From Acidobacteriaceae bacterium (GTDB lineage Bacteria; Acidobacteriota; Terriglobia; Terriglobales; Acidobacteriaceae), in contig JASHNW010000007.1 of the NCBI GenBank assembly GCA_030041435.1, positions 1 through 64,000 on the forward strand: DNA of 64,000 nt, read 5' to 3'. This document shows, in pieces, positions 9,441-17,746 of the stretch (position 1 is the first letter of the stretch; each line of letters opens with the position of its first letter). Below the pieces are notes generated by a model that was given only the letters and a program-made list of their open reading frames with translations, was not told the origin of the DNA and ran no database searches. The translations under genes were made by a program, and so were the position numbers.

Positions 9441-10838
9441 ATGGCGGTCGAGATCAAGTTTGGGACTTCGGGGTGGCGCGCGATTGTCGCTGACGAATTC
9501 ACCCTGAGCAATATCCGGCGCGCGGTGGCCGGCATCGCGCAGTACGTGGCCGGTGCGGACGGGCCGAAGACAGTGCTGGTAGGGCGCGATCCGCGCTTTC
9601 TGGGCGAGATGTTTGTGGCTGAGGCGGCCAGGGTGCTGGCTGCGCACGGCGTGACGCCGGTGATTATTCCTGCTGCGGCTCCGACGCCGGCCATTGCCTA
9701 TGCGGTGCGACAGCTGAAGACGGGCGGATCGATTAACTTTACGGCGTCGCACAATCCGCCGGAGTACAACGGGATCAAGTACTCGACGCCGGACGGCGCG
9801 CCGGCGCTGCCGGAGGTGACGCAGCGGATCGAGGCGAATGTGAAGGCGCAGGGCTACGTACCGGCTCCGCCGGATTCGGGAGCGAAGTTCGACGAAGTGG
9901 ATGTGAAGCCGGACTACCTGAAGCGGATTGCGGAGCTGGTGGATCTGCCGGCGATCAAAAAGTCGGGGCTGAAGGTCGTCTTCGATCCGTTCTGGGGCGC
10001 GGCGCGCGGCTACAGCTGCCATATTCTGCGCGAGCACGGCGTGGAGACGGCGACGGTTCACGATTATCGCGATGTGCTGTTCGGCGGGCACGCGCCGGAG
10101 CCGGACGATGATCTGCTGGGCGAGTGCAGGAAGAAGATGAAGGAGACGGGAGCGGGCATCGGCATTGCGACCGACGGCGATGCGGACCGGTTTGGGGTTG
10201 TGGATGGAGACGGGACGTTTATGCAGCCGAACTACATCATCGCGCTGCTGTTCAACTACCTGGTGGAGACGCGCGGGTGGAAGAACGGCGTAGCGAAATC
10301 GGTGGCGACGACGAACCTGATCAATGCGCTGGCCGAACACTACGGCGTTCCGCTGTATGAGACGCCGGTGGGATTCAAATACATCGGCGAGCTGATTGAC
10401 AAGGACAAGATCGCCATTGGCGGCGAAGAGAGCGCGGGGCTGACGATCCGCGGGCACGTGCCGGAGAAAGACGGCGTGATTGCCGGATTGCTGGCGGCGG
10501 AGATGGTGGCGGTGCGCGGGAAGAGCCTGGGCGAACAATTGCAGCAGCTATTTGACCGGGTAGGTTCCTACTACCCGATTCGGGAGAATTTCCGCTTGAC
10601 TCCGGAGGTGAAGGAAAAGTTCACTGAGAAGGTAAAGACAGATCCGGCGGAAATTGGCGGACGCAAAGTGAGCAAAGTGGTGCGGACGGACGGGCTGAAG
10701 CTGATCCTGGAGGATGGATCGTGGGTCTGCTACCGGCTGAGCGGGACGGAGCCGGTGGTGCGGGTGTATTCCGAGGCGCGCAAAGAGAGCGACAGCGCAC
10801 CGCTGAGCGACGCGGCGAAGGCTTGGGTGATGGGCTAG
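9441..10838 (+). CDS. Phosphoglucomutase/phosphomannomutase family protein
   Basis: A 465-residue alpha-D-phosphohexomutase, interconverting hexose 1- and 6-phosphates. The N-terminal KFGTSGWRAIVADEF is the domain-1 sugar-phosphate motif. The catalytic phosphoserine is S103 in TASHNPPEYNGIK, the Mg2+ loop is DGDADR at residues 245-250, the sugar loop is GGEESAGL, and the phosphate loop is RLSGTEPVVRVY near the C-terminus. All four functional loops are present, so it should be active. Phosphomannomutase, phosphoglucomutase or phosphoglucosamine mutase activity cannot be separated by eye; the GEESAGL loop favours a glucose/mannose substrate. A heptad array lies at each end of the gene. Confidence 0.92.
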   Translation: MAVEIKFGTSGWRAIVADEFTLSNIRRAVAGIAQYVAGADGPKTVLVGRDPRFLGEMFVAEAARVLAAHGVTPVIIPAAAPTPAIAYAVRQLKTGGSINFTASHNPPEYNGIKYSTPDGAPALPEVTQRIEANVKAQGYVPAPPDSGAKFDEVDVKPDYLKRIAELVDLPAIKKSGLKVVFDPFWGAARGYSCHILREHGVETATVHDYRDVLFGGHAPEPDDDLLGECRKKMKETGAGIGIATDGDADRFGVVDGDGTFMQPNYIIALLFNYLVETRGWKNGVAKSVATTNLINALAEHYGVPLYETPVGFKYIGELIDKDKIAIGGEESAGLTIRGHVPEKDGVIAGLLAAEMVAVRGKSLGEQLQQLFDRVGSYYPIRENFRLTPEVKEKFTEKVKTDPAEIGGRKVSKVVRTDGLKLILEDGSWVCYRLSGTEPVVRVYSEARKESDSAPLSDAAKAWVMG

Positions 10839-10843
10839 AGGCG

Positions 10844-10892
10844 GGGGATAGGGTGTAGGGGATAGGGTGTAGGGATGCAGCCAGCAGTTAGC
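10844..10892 (+). repeat. Heptanucleotide array, locus E (GGGTGTA passing to AGCGGA type)
   Basis: Units GGGGATA, GGGTGTA, GGGGATA, GGGTGTA, GGGATGC are followed in the same register by AGCCAGC, AGTTAGC. One array therefore changes from the GGGTGTA type to the AGCGGA type, which supports a common origin. It runs up to the first possible ATG of the ftsB-like gene. Confidence 0.85.
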
Positions 10893-10894
10893 GG

Positions 10895-11326
10895 ATGGCG
10901 AGCGCGGGTGAGGGAATGGCAGTGGGCGGGACAGAGAAGAACAATCAGACAGCCGGTGTGCCGAAGACGATTGTGGCCGGCGCAGGATTTTTGTACCGCG
11001 TGCGGCGGCGGATTGCCACGTTTCTGGTGATTGGGGCCGCGCTGTTCTTTGGCTATCACGCATTCTTTGGCGAGAACGGCGTGAACATGTACGAGCAGAA
11101 GCGGGCGGAAGGGCGCGACCTGACGAAGCGCATCGCCGATCTGGAGCAGCAGAACGGGCAGCTGCAGCAGCAGGTGAAGGAACTGAAAAGCGATCCTGAT
11201 GCGATCGAGCACGAGGCGCGCGAGCGGCTGCACTATGCGCGGCCGGGCGAGGTGATCTGGACGGAAGACGACCAGCCCAGCTCAGGACAGGTCCAAAGCC
11301 CGAGTTCACAATCCACGAAAAAGTAA
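10895..11326 (+). CDS. ftsB: FtsB/DivIC-like septum formation protein
   Basis: A bitopic protein of the divisome core. From ATG 10895 it has 143 residues: a short cytoplasmic tail, one membrane helix (about residues 40-56, RIATFLVIGAALFFGYHAF), a coiled coil (about 65-100, KRAEGRDLTKRIADLEQQN then QLQQQVKEL) and the DPDAIEHEARERLHYARPGEV motif that ends the FtsB domain. In known divisomes FtsB joins FtsL and FtsQ and activates FtsWI. The start is uncertain: GTG 10922 has a better placed GAGGGA, and the segment before it is contiguous with the heptad array. It is not next to eno here. Confidence 0.82.
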   Translation: MASAGEGMAVGGTEKNNQTAGVPKTIVAGAGFLYRVRRRIATFLVIGAALFFGYHAFFGENGVNMYEQKRAEGRDLTKRIADLEQQNGQLQQQVKELKSDPDAIEHEARERLHYARPGEVIWTEDDQPSSGQVQSPSSQSTKK

Positions 11327-11343
11327 CTACAGCGGTAACCTAT

Positions 11344-11375
11344 CGGCAGCGAAGGGCGCCCGCTCTCCGCTGCCG
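11344..11375 (+). terminator. GC-rich hairpin after ftsB
   Basis: CGGCAGCGAAGGGC pairs with GCTCTCCGCTGCCG (14 bp, one mismatch and one G-U pair) around a 4-base GCCC loop, 18 bases after the ftsB stop. There is no T run, so it may end transcription weakly or act only as an RNA structure. Confidence 0.5.
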
Positions 11376-11695
11376 GTATGCAGCGCGATCGCGGTGGTCG
11401 AGTATGCGATCGCGCAGGCATAGCGCGCCTCCGAATCAGTAGCCCGGCAATTCCTCTTGACTTTTGCTGGTGACTAAGGTTACGCTTCTGCCACTTTTGT
11501 GTAGCACCAAAGTGACCAGAATGAGTTACTATTTGGGGATTGCAATTCTTGCGACTCTTTTGCCTTGCCGGCGCAGACAGGTGCAGCCTGCGGCGGCGGG
11601 TGAAGCCTTGCTCTCGTAAGCCATTCGATACATTGCGACAGTAGCTCGCGTGGTTTTCAGCGGTCAACCCGACCTCCAAAAGGGGGAAGCCTGCC
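11376..11695. other. Intergenic region between ftsB and the TonB-dependent receptor
   Basis: About 320 bases without a credible gene. It starts with a 10-bp inverted repeat, GCGCGATCGC (11383-11392) and GCGATCGCGC (11406-11415). Further on TTGACT and TTACGC with a 17-base spacer form a weak sigma-70-like promoter candidate near 11457-11485. The last 100 bases before the receptor start show no clear motif apart from AAAAGGGGGAAG about 10 bases before GTG 11696, a plausible ribosome binding site. Confidence 0.5.
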
Positions 11696-13921
11696 GTGTG
11701 TCTACGTGGAATCAATATCTTTCTTCTGCTATTTCCTGCTTTGGTTTTTCGTGCTTCCGGTCAAACGATTGCCGCCGAAATGTCTGCTCTGCCGGTAACC
11801 GGGAACGTGCTCGGCGGCATTGTGGAAACGCCGATACCGCCCGCGCCGGTGGGGATACCGATAGCGCGAACGGTGGTGCATGTGACGGCGGATATGAATC
11901 AGCTTACGGTGGACAGCACGTCGCCTCCGGCGTTTCACGCGACTGCGCCGGAGATTTTGCCTTCGGCGGGCACGTACGGGGATTTCGTGCGCTATCTCGA
12001 GGATTATCCGGGAGTGGCGGGCAACGGGGACTGGAGCAACGATCTGATCGTGCGCGGCGGCAACCCGATGGAGAACCTGTTTCTGGTGGACGGGATCGAA
12101 GTGCCGAATATCAGCCAGATTGCGGTAGAGGGAAGCACGGGGGGACTGAGCACGATGATCGATACGGCGGCGATTCGCGGCGTCGATCTCTATACCGGGG
12201 GTTACGACGCGACGTATGACGAGCGGCTGTCTTCGATTGTTGCCATCGAAACCCGCAGCGAGTCCGATGGCGAGCAGCACGGCGAGGGAGATGTGGGGTA
12301 CATTGGCGCGGGTGGGTTGACGCTGATCCCGCTGGGCCGGAACGGCTCGATGGCGATGTCGGCTCACCGCAGCTTTCTTAACCTGATCAGCAGCAACATT
12401 GGATTGGGGGGCACGCCGGTCTACAGCAACATGCTGCTGGATGCGAGGATTCATCCGACAGACGCCGACGAGCTGAACTTTCTGAATTTGAGCGGATGGG
12501 ACCAGCTGGATACGGCCCCCGGAGGCCCGGAGCACGATCCTTACGGAAGCAACGAGATCAACATGCAGTTCTCGGGATGGCGGACGACGAACGGCTTCCG
12601 CTGGCGCCACATGGCCAGCCGGAGACTGCTGGGAACGCTGACGGCGAGCGACTCCGAGGGGCAGGAAAATATCGAAGAGCAGGATCAGTTCCCTGACGTG
12701 TTGAGCATCACGCCCCAGCAAGGCCAGCAATTGCAGCCGGTCCCGGTGTACTCGCAGATCAGCCACGATGGCCGGGCGAACCTGAAGTACGACGTACTTT
12801 ACGACGGCGGTGCGAAGTGGTTGCTGATGGCGGGCACGGGCGCGTACCTGAACCGCATCAACTACCGGGTGGCACAACCGGCGGGAGAGCAGTCACCGTA
12901 CAGCGCCGATCCGACCGCGACGGACGCTGACTCGTTTGCTCCCAACTTCATGAGCGGCGAGACGGCCTCGTATGCCGAGCTGACGTGGCATCCGGCGACG
13001 CGGTGGAGCGTGAGCGGGGGCGGGCGCGTGCAGACCTTTGCGGAGGACGGTCGCTGGACGGCAACACCGCGGCTGAACAGCGCTTTCCAAATTTCGCGGC
13101 ATACGGGGATTCACGCGGCGTTCGGCGAGTATGCGCAATTGCCGCCCATGATGGACATGATTTCCTGGACGCAGAACCGCAGTCTGCTGCCGATCCGCGC
13201 GCGGCATTTTGTAGCCGGGGCGGACCTGTACCGCGGCATGCACGGACGGATCGGGATTGAGGCGTACCAAAAAAATTACCGGGATTATCCGGTGTCGACG
13301 CAGTATCCGTCTCTGTCGCTGGCCAACATGGTGGACGACCTGGGGACGCAGATCTCATGGCTTCCGCTGACGAGTGAAGGCGCAGGACGGGCGCGGGGCG
13401 TGGAACTGTCTGCGGCGGCGCATGTGGGCGAGCACCTTTCCGGCCAGCTTAGTCTTGCGCGGTCGCATGTGGACTATGCGGGAACGGACCATGTGCTGCG
13501 GCCGGGTAACTTCGACTATCCCATCGCCGGCACGACTTCCGGCACGTGGCGGTCGGGCAATCGCTACGAGGCGAGCTGGAAGTACGAATACAGCAGCGGA
13601 CGGCCGTACACGCCGTTCCTGCTGCAGCAATCGATGGAGCAGAACCGGACGATCTACGACACATCGCGTCTTAACGCGCTGCGCGGGCCGGTGTATTCGC
13701 GGCTGGATGTGGAGGCGGACCGCAACTTTACGATCGGGTTGCGCCATCTGGTGGTTTATGCCGGAGTCGACAATTTGTGGAACCGGAAAAACTTCCTTGA
13801 ATATCTGTGGATGCCGCGAGCAGACGCCTACTGGGGTTGCCATGGGAATGCGAAGAACTGCGTCACGGAAATCGACAGCTTTTCCCGTTATCCGGATGGG
13901 GGCATTCGCTACCGATTCTGA
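11696..13921 (+). CDS. TonB-dependent outer-membrane receptor
   Basis: 741 residues with a signal peptide (INIFLLLFPALVFRASGQ), a plug domain (about 95-200: FVRYLEDYPGVAGNGDWSN, IVRGGNPMENLFLVDGIEV, TGGYDATYDERLSSIVAI) and a beta-barrel ending in aromatic GGIRYRF, as needed for BAM insertion. The plug motifs match the large Oar/CarA-like receptors of Acidobacteriota. It is short, and the usual N-terminal carboxypeptidase-regulatory-like domain is absent. The substrate is unknown and no transporter or regulator is next to it. GTG 11696 is the best start. murA follows 90 bases later. Confidence 0.85.
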   Translation: MCLRGINIFLLLFPALVFRASGQTIAAEMSALPVTGNVLGGIVETPIPPAPVGIPIARTVVHVTADMNQLTVDSTSPPAFHATAPEILPSAGTYGDFVRYLEDYPGVAGNGDWSNDLIVRGGNPMENLFLVDGIEVPNISQIAVEGSTGGLSTMIDTAAIRGVDLYTGGYDATYDERLSSIVAIETRSESDGEQHGEGDVGYIGAGGLTLIPLGRNGSMAMSAHRSFLNLISSNIGLGGTPVYSNMLLDARIHPTDADELNFLNLSGWDQLDTAPGGPEHDPYGSNEINMQFSGWRTTNGFRWRHMASRRLLGTLTASDSEGQENIEEQDQFPDVLSITPQQGQQLQPVPVYSQISHDGRANLKYDVLYDGGAKWLLMAGTGAYLNRINYRVAQPAGEQSPYSADPTATDADSFAPNFMSGETASYAELTWHPATRWSVSGGGRVQTFAEDGRWTATPRLNSAFQISRHTGIHAAFGEYAQLPPMMDMISWTQNRSLLPIRARHFVAGADLYRGMHGRIGIEAYQKNYRDYPVSTQYPSLSLANMVDDLGTQISWLPLTSEGAGRARGVELSAAAHVGEHLSGQLSLARSHVDYAGTDHVLRPGNFDYPIAGTTSGTWRSGNRYEASWKYEYSSGRPYTPFLLQQSMEQNRTIYDTSRLNALRGPVYSRLDVEADRNFTIGLRHLVVYAGVDNLWNRKNFLEYLWMPRADAYWGCHGNAKNCVTEIDSFSRYPDGGIRYRF

Positions 13922-14011
13922 GGCTGCCAGGGGCGGAACGGCGAGGGCGGCAATCCACAGACCGGCGGTGGGTTCCAGCGTGCCGAGCCGTTTACACTGT
14001 ACGCAGCAGCT

Positions 14012-15319
14012 ATGGATAAATTCGTAATTCGCGGCGGCAATCCGCTTCTCGGAACGATTCGGGTGAGCGGCTCGAAGAATTCCGCGCTGCCCTGCATGGC
14101 GGCGGCGATTCTGACGGAAGACGAAGTGGTGCTGGAGAACATTCCACAGGTGCGGGACATCGAGACGGAGCGCAAGCTGCTGGTTTCGATGGGGGCCGAG
14201 GTGGAACTGGGCTACGGCCGGGCGCAGCATCGCACGACGATCAGCTGCCGCGTGCTCTCCGATCCGACGGCGAAGTATGAGATTGTGAAGACCATGCGGG
14301 CGTCGGCGCTGGTGCTGGGGCCGCTGGTGGCGCGAACGGGTTTGGCGCGCGTTTCCATGCCGGGCGGGTGCGCGATCGGGGCGCGGCCGATCGATCTGCA
14401 CATCAAGGGGCTGGAAACGATGGGCGCGCAGATCAGCTACGAGCACGGCTACATTGAGGCGCGCGCGGAACGGCTGAAGGGCGCGCATATTCTCTTCGAC
14501 AAGATCACCGTTACGGGGACCGAAGACCTGCTGATGGCGGCCGCGCTGGCCGAGGGCGAGACGGTGATGGAGAACTGCGCGCGCGAGCCGGAGGTGACCG
14601 ACCTGGCCGCGCTGCTGACGGCGATGGGCGCGCACATCGAAGGCGCGGGGACTTCGACCATCCGGGTGAAGGGTGTGGAGAAGCTGCATGGGGCGAAGCA
14701 CCGCATCAATCCGGACCGCATCGAGGCGGGGACGTTTCTGGTGGCCGGAGCGATTACGGGCGGGGATTTGTGCGTGAGTCACTGCAATCCCGCGCACGTA
14801 GCGGCGATTATCGGGAAGCTCGAGGAGGCGGGGGCACGCGTGGACATCCTGGGGCGCGATCAGATTCGCGTGCGCAGCGAGGGCGCTCTGAAGTCCGCCG
14901 ATATTTCGACGGAAGAGTATCCGGGCTTTCCGACCGACATGCAGGCTCAATACATGGCGCTGGCGACGCAGGCCGAGGGCGCCTCGCTGGTGAAGGAGAA
15001 CATCTTCGAGAACCGGTTCATGCACGTGCAGGAGCTGGTGCGCATGGGCGCGAACATCCGCGTGGATGGACGGACGGCGACGGTGCGGGGCAAGACGCCG
15101 CTGTCGGCGGCGGCGGTGATGTGCAGCGACCTGCGGGCTTCGGCATCGCTGGTGCTGGCGGCGCTGGTGGCGGATGGGGAGTCGATCCTGGACCGCGTGT
15201 ACAACATCGATCGCGGCTACGAGCACATCGAGGAGAAGCTGCGCGGCGTGGGAGCGCAGATTCGGCGCATGGGGAATGTTTTCGCCGAGAAGCGCGAGGC
15301 GGAGCTGGCAGAAGCTTAA
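14012..15319 (+). CDS. murA: UDP-N-acetylglucosamine 1-carboxyvinyltransferase
   Basis: First committed step of peptidoglycan synthesis: transfer of enolpyruvate from PEP to UDP-GlcNAc. The 435-residue protein has the inside-out alpha/beta barrel motifs: N-terminal [19 protein letters not shown], the catalytic cysteine C120 in [31 protein letters not shown], and a [15 protein letters not shown] segment containing the conserved RAS. The presence of Cys rather than Asp in the active loop predicts fosfomycin sensitivity of the enzyme. Length is normal. A palindromic repeat follows the stop within 30 bases. Confidence 0.97.
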   Translation: MDKFVIRGGNPLLGTIRVSGSKNSALPCMAAAILTEDEVVLENIPQVRDIETERKLLVSMGAEVELGYGRAQHRTTISCRVLSDPTAKYEIVKTMRASALVLGPLVARTGLARVSMPGGCAIGARPIDLHIKGLETMGAQISYEHGYIEARAERLKGAHILFDKITVTGTEDLLMAAALAEGETVMENCAREPEVTDLAALLTAMGAHIEGAGTSTIRVKGVEKLHGAKHRINPDRIEAGTFLVAGAITGGDLCVSHCNPAHVAAIIGKLEEAGARVDILGRDQIRVRSEGALKSADISTEEYPGFPTDMQAQYMALATQAEGASLVKENIFENRFMHVQELVRMGANIRVDGRTATVRGKTPLSAAAVMCSDLRASASLVLAALVADGESILDRVYNIDRGYEHIEEKLRGVGAQIRRMGNVFAEKREAELAEA

Positions 15320-15346
15320 TTGGTCTCGGGCAGGGCGAGCGAAGCG

Positions 15347-15418
15347 TCCCTCAGGGGCAAAAGCCCGACCTATTCTCGCTCAATTACGGCACGGCTGAAG
15401 CCGTGCCCTTTCAAAACA
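15347..15418. repeat. REP-like palindromic repeat, copy 1
   Basis: Contains CCCTCAGGGGCAAAAGCCC, then a loop, then the perfect-arm palindrome GGCACGGCTGAAGCCGTGCC (15388-15407) followed by CTTTCAAAACA. The same order (CCCTCAGGGGCTGAAGCCC, then GGCACGACTGAAGTCGTGCC, then CTGATACAAAAC) is present at 29938-30010. The two copies have compensating changes inside the palindrome arms, so the hairpin is what is conserved. The 3' flank continues with a partial second copy (GCCGTGCCCCTTCAAAGC). Confidence 0.85.
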
Positions 15419-15465
15419 CAGACGCCGTGCCCCTTCAAAGCATCGGACTTGCTTCAAAACATCGG

Positions 15466-15620
15466 ACCTGGTCCGTGACCGCATGAAGTTTTCCGGGCCT
15501 GAAGGCCGGGGAGTTTGTGACCGCCCGTTCCCCGGCCTGAAGGCCGGGGCTTCTACCGCAGTGCCGCAAGCGGCACGCGCTTCGCGCCAGGTCCCAGATC
15601 ATGCGGTCAGGGGCCCAGGT
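15466..15620. repeat. MITE-like element with about 21-bp imperfect terminal inverted repeats
   Basis: The left end 15466-15486 is the inverted complement of the right end 15599-15620: 11 bases (TGACCGCATGA against TCATGCGGTCA) pair exactly, and the outer ACCTGG/CCAGGT part pairs imperfectly. Inside are two copies of the palindrome GGCCTGAAGGCC, followed by the hairpin GTGCCGCAAGCGGCAC (15561-15576). There is no coding capacity. The size (about 155 bases) and structure suit a miniature inverted-repeat or REP-doublet element. The region 15419-15465 between this and the REP copy holds two CATCGGAC repeats. Confidence 0.6.
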
Positions 15621-15708
15621 GGATCGTGAGTGGCGCCGGCAGCACCTGCCTAAAGAATCCGTCCTGGCGGCGGGGCTCCGCATCGAACTGCGCAGAGGAG
15701 ATTCATCC

Positions 15709-16194
15709 ATGGCCAATACCGAGGATCGCGCCCTGCGGGCGCAGCTGGTGGAATTCCTGCGCGGGGGCAGCGCGCATGCCGATTTCACGTCCGTCGTCGA
15801 CGGCTTTCCGAAAGAGGTGCGCGGCGTGAAGCCGAAGGGCTCGCCTTACACAGCGTGGCAATTGCTGGAGCACATCCGCATCGCGCTGGACGACCTGTAC
15901 GACTTCTCGACCAATTCGCACTACGCGCAGCCGGACTGGCCTGCAGATTACTGGCCCAAAGAGGAAGCGCCCCCGAGCAGCGCGGCGTGGGAGGCCTCAG
16001 TGAGGGCGGTGAAGAACGGCCTGGCGGATTTTGAAAAGCTGATCGGGGATCCGGACACGAATTTCCACGCAACGATTCCGTGGGGCAGCGGGCAGACGAT
16101 TTTGCGCGAGGTGCTGCTGGCCGGGCAGCACACCAGCTATCACCTGGGGCAGCTGGTGCTGCTGCGGCGGGAACTGGGGGCGTGGAAAGAGTAG
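15709..16194 (+). CDS. DinB/YfiT-like metal-dependent four-helix protein
   Basis: 161 residues from ATG 15709, chosen because GAGGAG lies 9 bases upstream; an upstream in-frame ATG at 15601 falls in the terminal repeat of the MITE-like element. The DinB-like fold is suggested by SPYTAWQLLEHIRIALDDLYDF (first His of the metal triad), and near the end by LAGQHTSYHLGQLVLLRRELG (second and third His). Members include thiol transferases (bacillithiol, mycothiol) and many unknown proteins. No partner gene gives a function. It converges on the histidine kinase gene across a strong hairpin. Confidence 0.82.
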   Translation: MANTEDRALRAQLVEFLRGGSAHADFTSVVDGFPKEVRGVKPKGSPYTAWQLLEHIRIALDDLYDFSTNSHYAQPDWPADYWPKEEAPPSSAAWEASVRAVKNGLADFEKLIGDPDTNFHATIPWGSGQTILREVLLAGQHTSYHLGQLVLLRRELGAWKE

Positions 16195-16242
16195 AGGCTG
16201 TTATTAACTTTCCCACGGCCGCGCGAAAGTTAATAACAGCCT
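16195..16242. terminator. Bidirectional hairpin between convergent genes
   Basis: AGGCTGTTATTAACTTTC (16195-16212) and GAAAGTTAATAACAGCCT (16225-16242) are perfect 18-bp inverted arms around a 12-base GC-rich loop. The hairpin starts on the base after the dinB-like stop codon and ends 7 bases before the stop codon of the opposite kinase gene, so it can end both transcripts. The stem is AT-rich, unlike the surroundings. Confidence 0.8.
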
Positions 16243-16249
16243 CCAGCGA

Positions 16250-17596
16250 TCAGCGCCGCTGCTCGGCACTGAGCGCGATGCGGAATGCGGCGAGGTCCAC
16301 GTCAGGATGCTGGGCGGGAAAGGCGAGGGTCACTTTGGTGCCGCGGCCGGGCTGGCTGTGGACGTCGAAGAGCGCGGCCTCGCCGTAGAGCACCTGCAGG
16401 CGCTCACGAACGTTTTTCATTCCGATGCCGGTCCCCTGGAGGACGCCGCTCGTGTGGGCGCGGCCGGGCGCGATGCCGACACCATCGTCTTCGACTTCGA
16501 TGACCAGACGATCGCCTTCGCGGCGGCTGCGCAGCGTGATGATGCCGCCGGCGATGCGGGGTTCGAGGCCGTGCTTGATGCTGTTCTCCACGAGCGGCTG
16601 AATCAGCATGGTGGGCACGGGAATTTCCAGCGTCGCGGGATCGATTTCTTTCTCCACGCGCAGCTTCTCCGCGCCGAAGCGCACCACTTCGATGCTGAGG
16701 TAGTCCTCCGTGGTGGCGAGTTCTTCGTGCAGGGGGACGAAGGCGTCGTGCTCGCGCAGCATTCTGCGCAGGATGTTGGCCAGCTTGACGATCAGCTCGC
16801 GCGCCTGCTCGGGGCGGAAGCGCACCAGCGAGGCGATGGAGTTGAGCGTGTTGAAGAGGAAGTGCGGGTTGATCTGGCGCTGCAGGGCGTCCAGACGGGC
16901 TTCGAGCAGCAGGCGTTTTTGCTCTTCGAGGGAGCGCTCGATGCGGATGGCGTTCCAGATTTTGAGGGGAATGCCGACCACAATGGGGGCGCTGGCCCAG
17001 ATGGCGAGGCGAATGATCCAGCTGCTGGAGGTGAGCGCGAAGATACGATGCGGATCGAGGCGATGGATCCATTCGCGCAGAATTTCCATGGCGACGATGA
17101 GGACGAGGAGGAGAATCTGACGGTCGATGCTGGGGCGGAGCAGGTTGCGACGGACCCAGCGGTAGATGCTGAGGTCGACGAAGGGCGAGAAGGACCAGAC
17201 GTCTTCTTTGTCGACAAAGTGGCCGTAGATGCCGGCGGTGACGGCGACGGCGAGGAGGAAGGGCAGATCGAGAAATTCGCGGTGCAGGACGGCGGGCAGA
17301 GCCAGCACGATGGCGCCGATGAGCGCGGCGCCGGGGCCGACGAGGATGCCGATAAGAATGGTCGTCTCAAGGGAAATGTCTGCGCCGAGGAAATTGGGGA
17401 CGGTGACGCGGAACCAGACGCCGAGGCCGAGCGGGATGCAGATGAAGGCGAGCAGGCCGAGGGTCTGGCCGAGGGTTCGATCGTCGCGCAACAGCAGGCT
17501 CTGGAAGGTGCGCGAGCGGGCCAGCGCGGCGGCGACGGCCGCGGCCACACCGAGCTTGATGAGCAGGGTGATGAGGATGAGGCGGGAATCGAGCAC
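16250..17596 (-). CDS. LytS-type sensor histidine kinase
   Basis: 448 residues. The N-terminal half has about six hydrophobic helices (residues about 5-25, 45-65, 78-102, 111-125, 160-175, 193-212). A linker leads to the HisKA_7TM/LytS-type kinase: phospho-acceptor H245 in QRQINPHFLFNTLNSIASL, N-box N338 in PLVENSIKHGL, and G boxes DDGVGI (370-375) and GTGIGMKNVRERLQVL. LytS/YehU kinases normally pair with a LytTR response regulator; none is adjacent, so it is an orphan in this window. The start is GTG 17596 with AAGGA upstream. Confidence 0.88.
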   Translation of the reverse strand: MLDSRLILITLLIKLGVAAAVAAALARSRTFQSLLLRDDRTLGQTLGLLAFICIPLGLGVWFRVTVPNFLGADISLETTILIGILVGPGAALIGAIVLALPAVLHREFLDLPFLLAVAVTAGIYGHFVDKEDVWSFSPFVDLSIYRWVRRNLLRPSIDRQILLLVLIVAMEILREWIHRLDPHRIFALTSSSWIIRLAIWASAPIVVGIPLKIWNAIRIERSLEEQKRLLLEARLDALQRQINPHFLFNTLNSIASLVRFRPEQARELIVKLANILRRMLREHDAFVPLHEELATTEDYLSIEVVRFGAEKLRVEKEIDPATLEIPVPTMLIQPLVENSIKHGLEPRIAGGIITLRSRREGDRLVIEVEDDGVGIAPGRAHTSGVLQGTGIGMKNVRERLQVLYGEAALFDVHSQPGRGTKVTLAFPAQHPDVDLAAFRIALSAEQRR

Positions 17597-17627
17597 GTCC
17601 TTAGCGTACAGCGATCAGGGGAATGCC

Positions 17628-17722
17628 GGTCAGCAGACAGCGGGGAGCGGACACCAGCCTGCTGCTTGCCGCTGACTGCCAACCGCTAACCGCTAACCGC
17701 TAACCGCTAACCGCTGCCTGCT
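17628..17722. repeat. Heptanucleotide array, locus F (both orientations)
   Basis: Forward units GGTCAGC, AGACAGC, GGGGAGC, GGACACC (17628-17655) are followed by the same repeat on the other strand. Plus-strand CCGCTAA repeated four times at about 17690-17717 equals AGCGGTT units on the minus strand, preceded by GCTGACTGCCAA. The two halves can pair as a loose hairpin. The array occupies the divergent gap between the kinase gene and ribA and ends just before the ribA -10 box. Confidence 0.85.
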
Positions 17723-17734
17723 TCTTCGGGCTTC

Positions 17735-17740
17735 TATAAT
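17735..17740 (+). promoter_or_regulatory. ribA -10 box, possible leaderless start
   Basis: TATAAT at 17735-17740 ends 6 bases before ATG 17747, so transcription would begin at or next to the start codon. No Shine-Dalgarno sequence is present in that gap. A good -35 is not seen; the position falls at the edge of the heptad array. Confidence 0.55.
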
Positions 17741-17746
17741 GGCAGT

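Noticed and set aside
11383-11415. GCGATCGC palindromes as cyanobacterial HIP1-type elements
   Set aside because: Only a local inverted pair was noticed here; there is no sign of the dense genome-wide HIP1 pattern and the gene content is not cyanobacterial.
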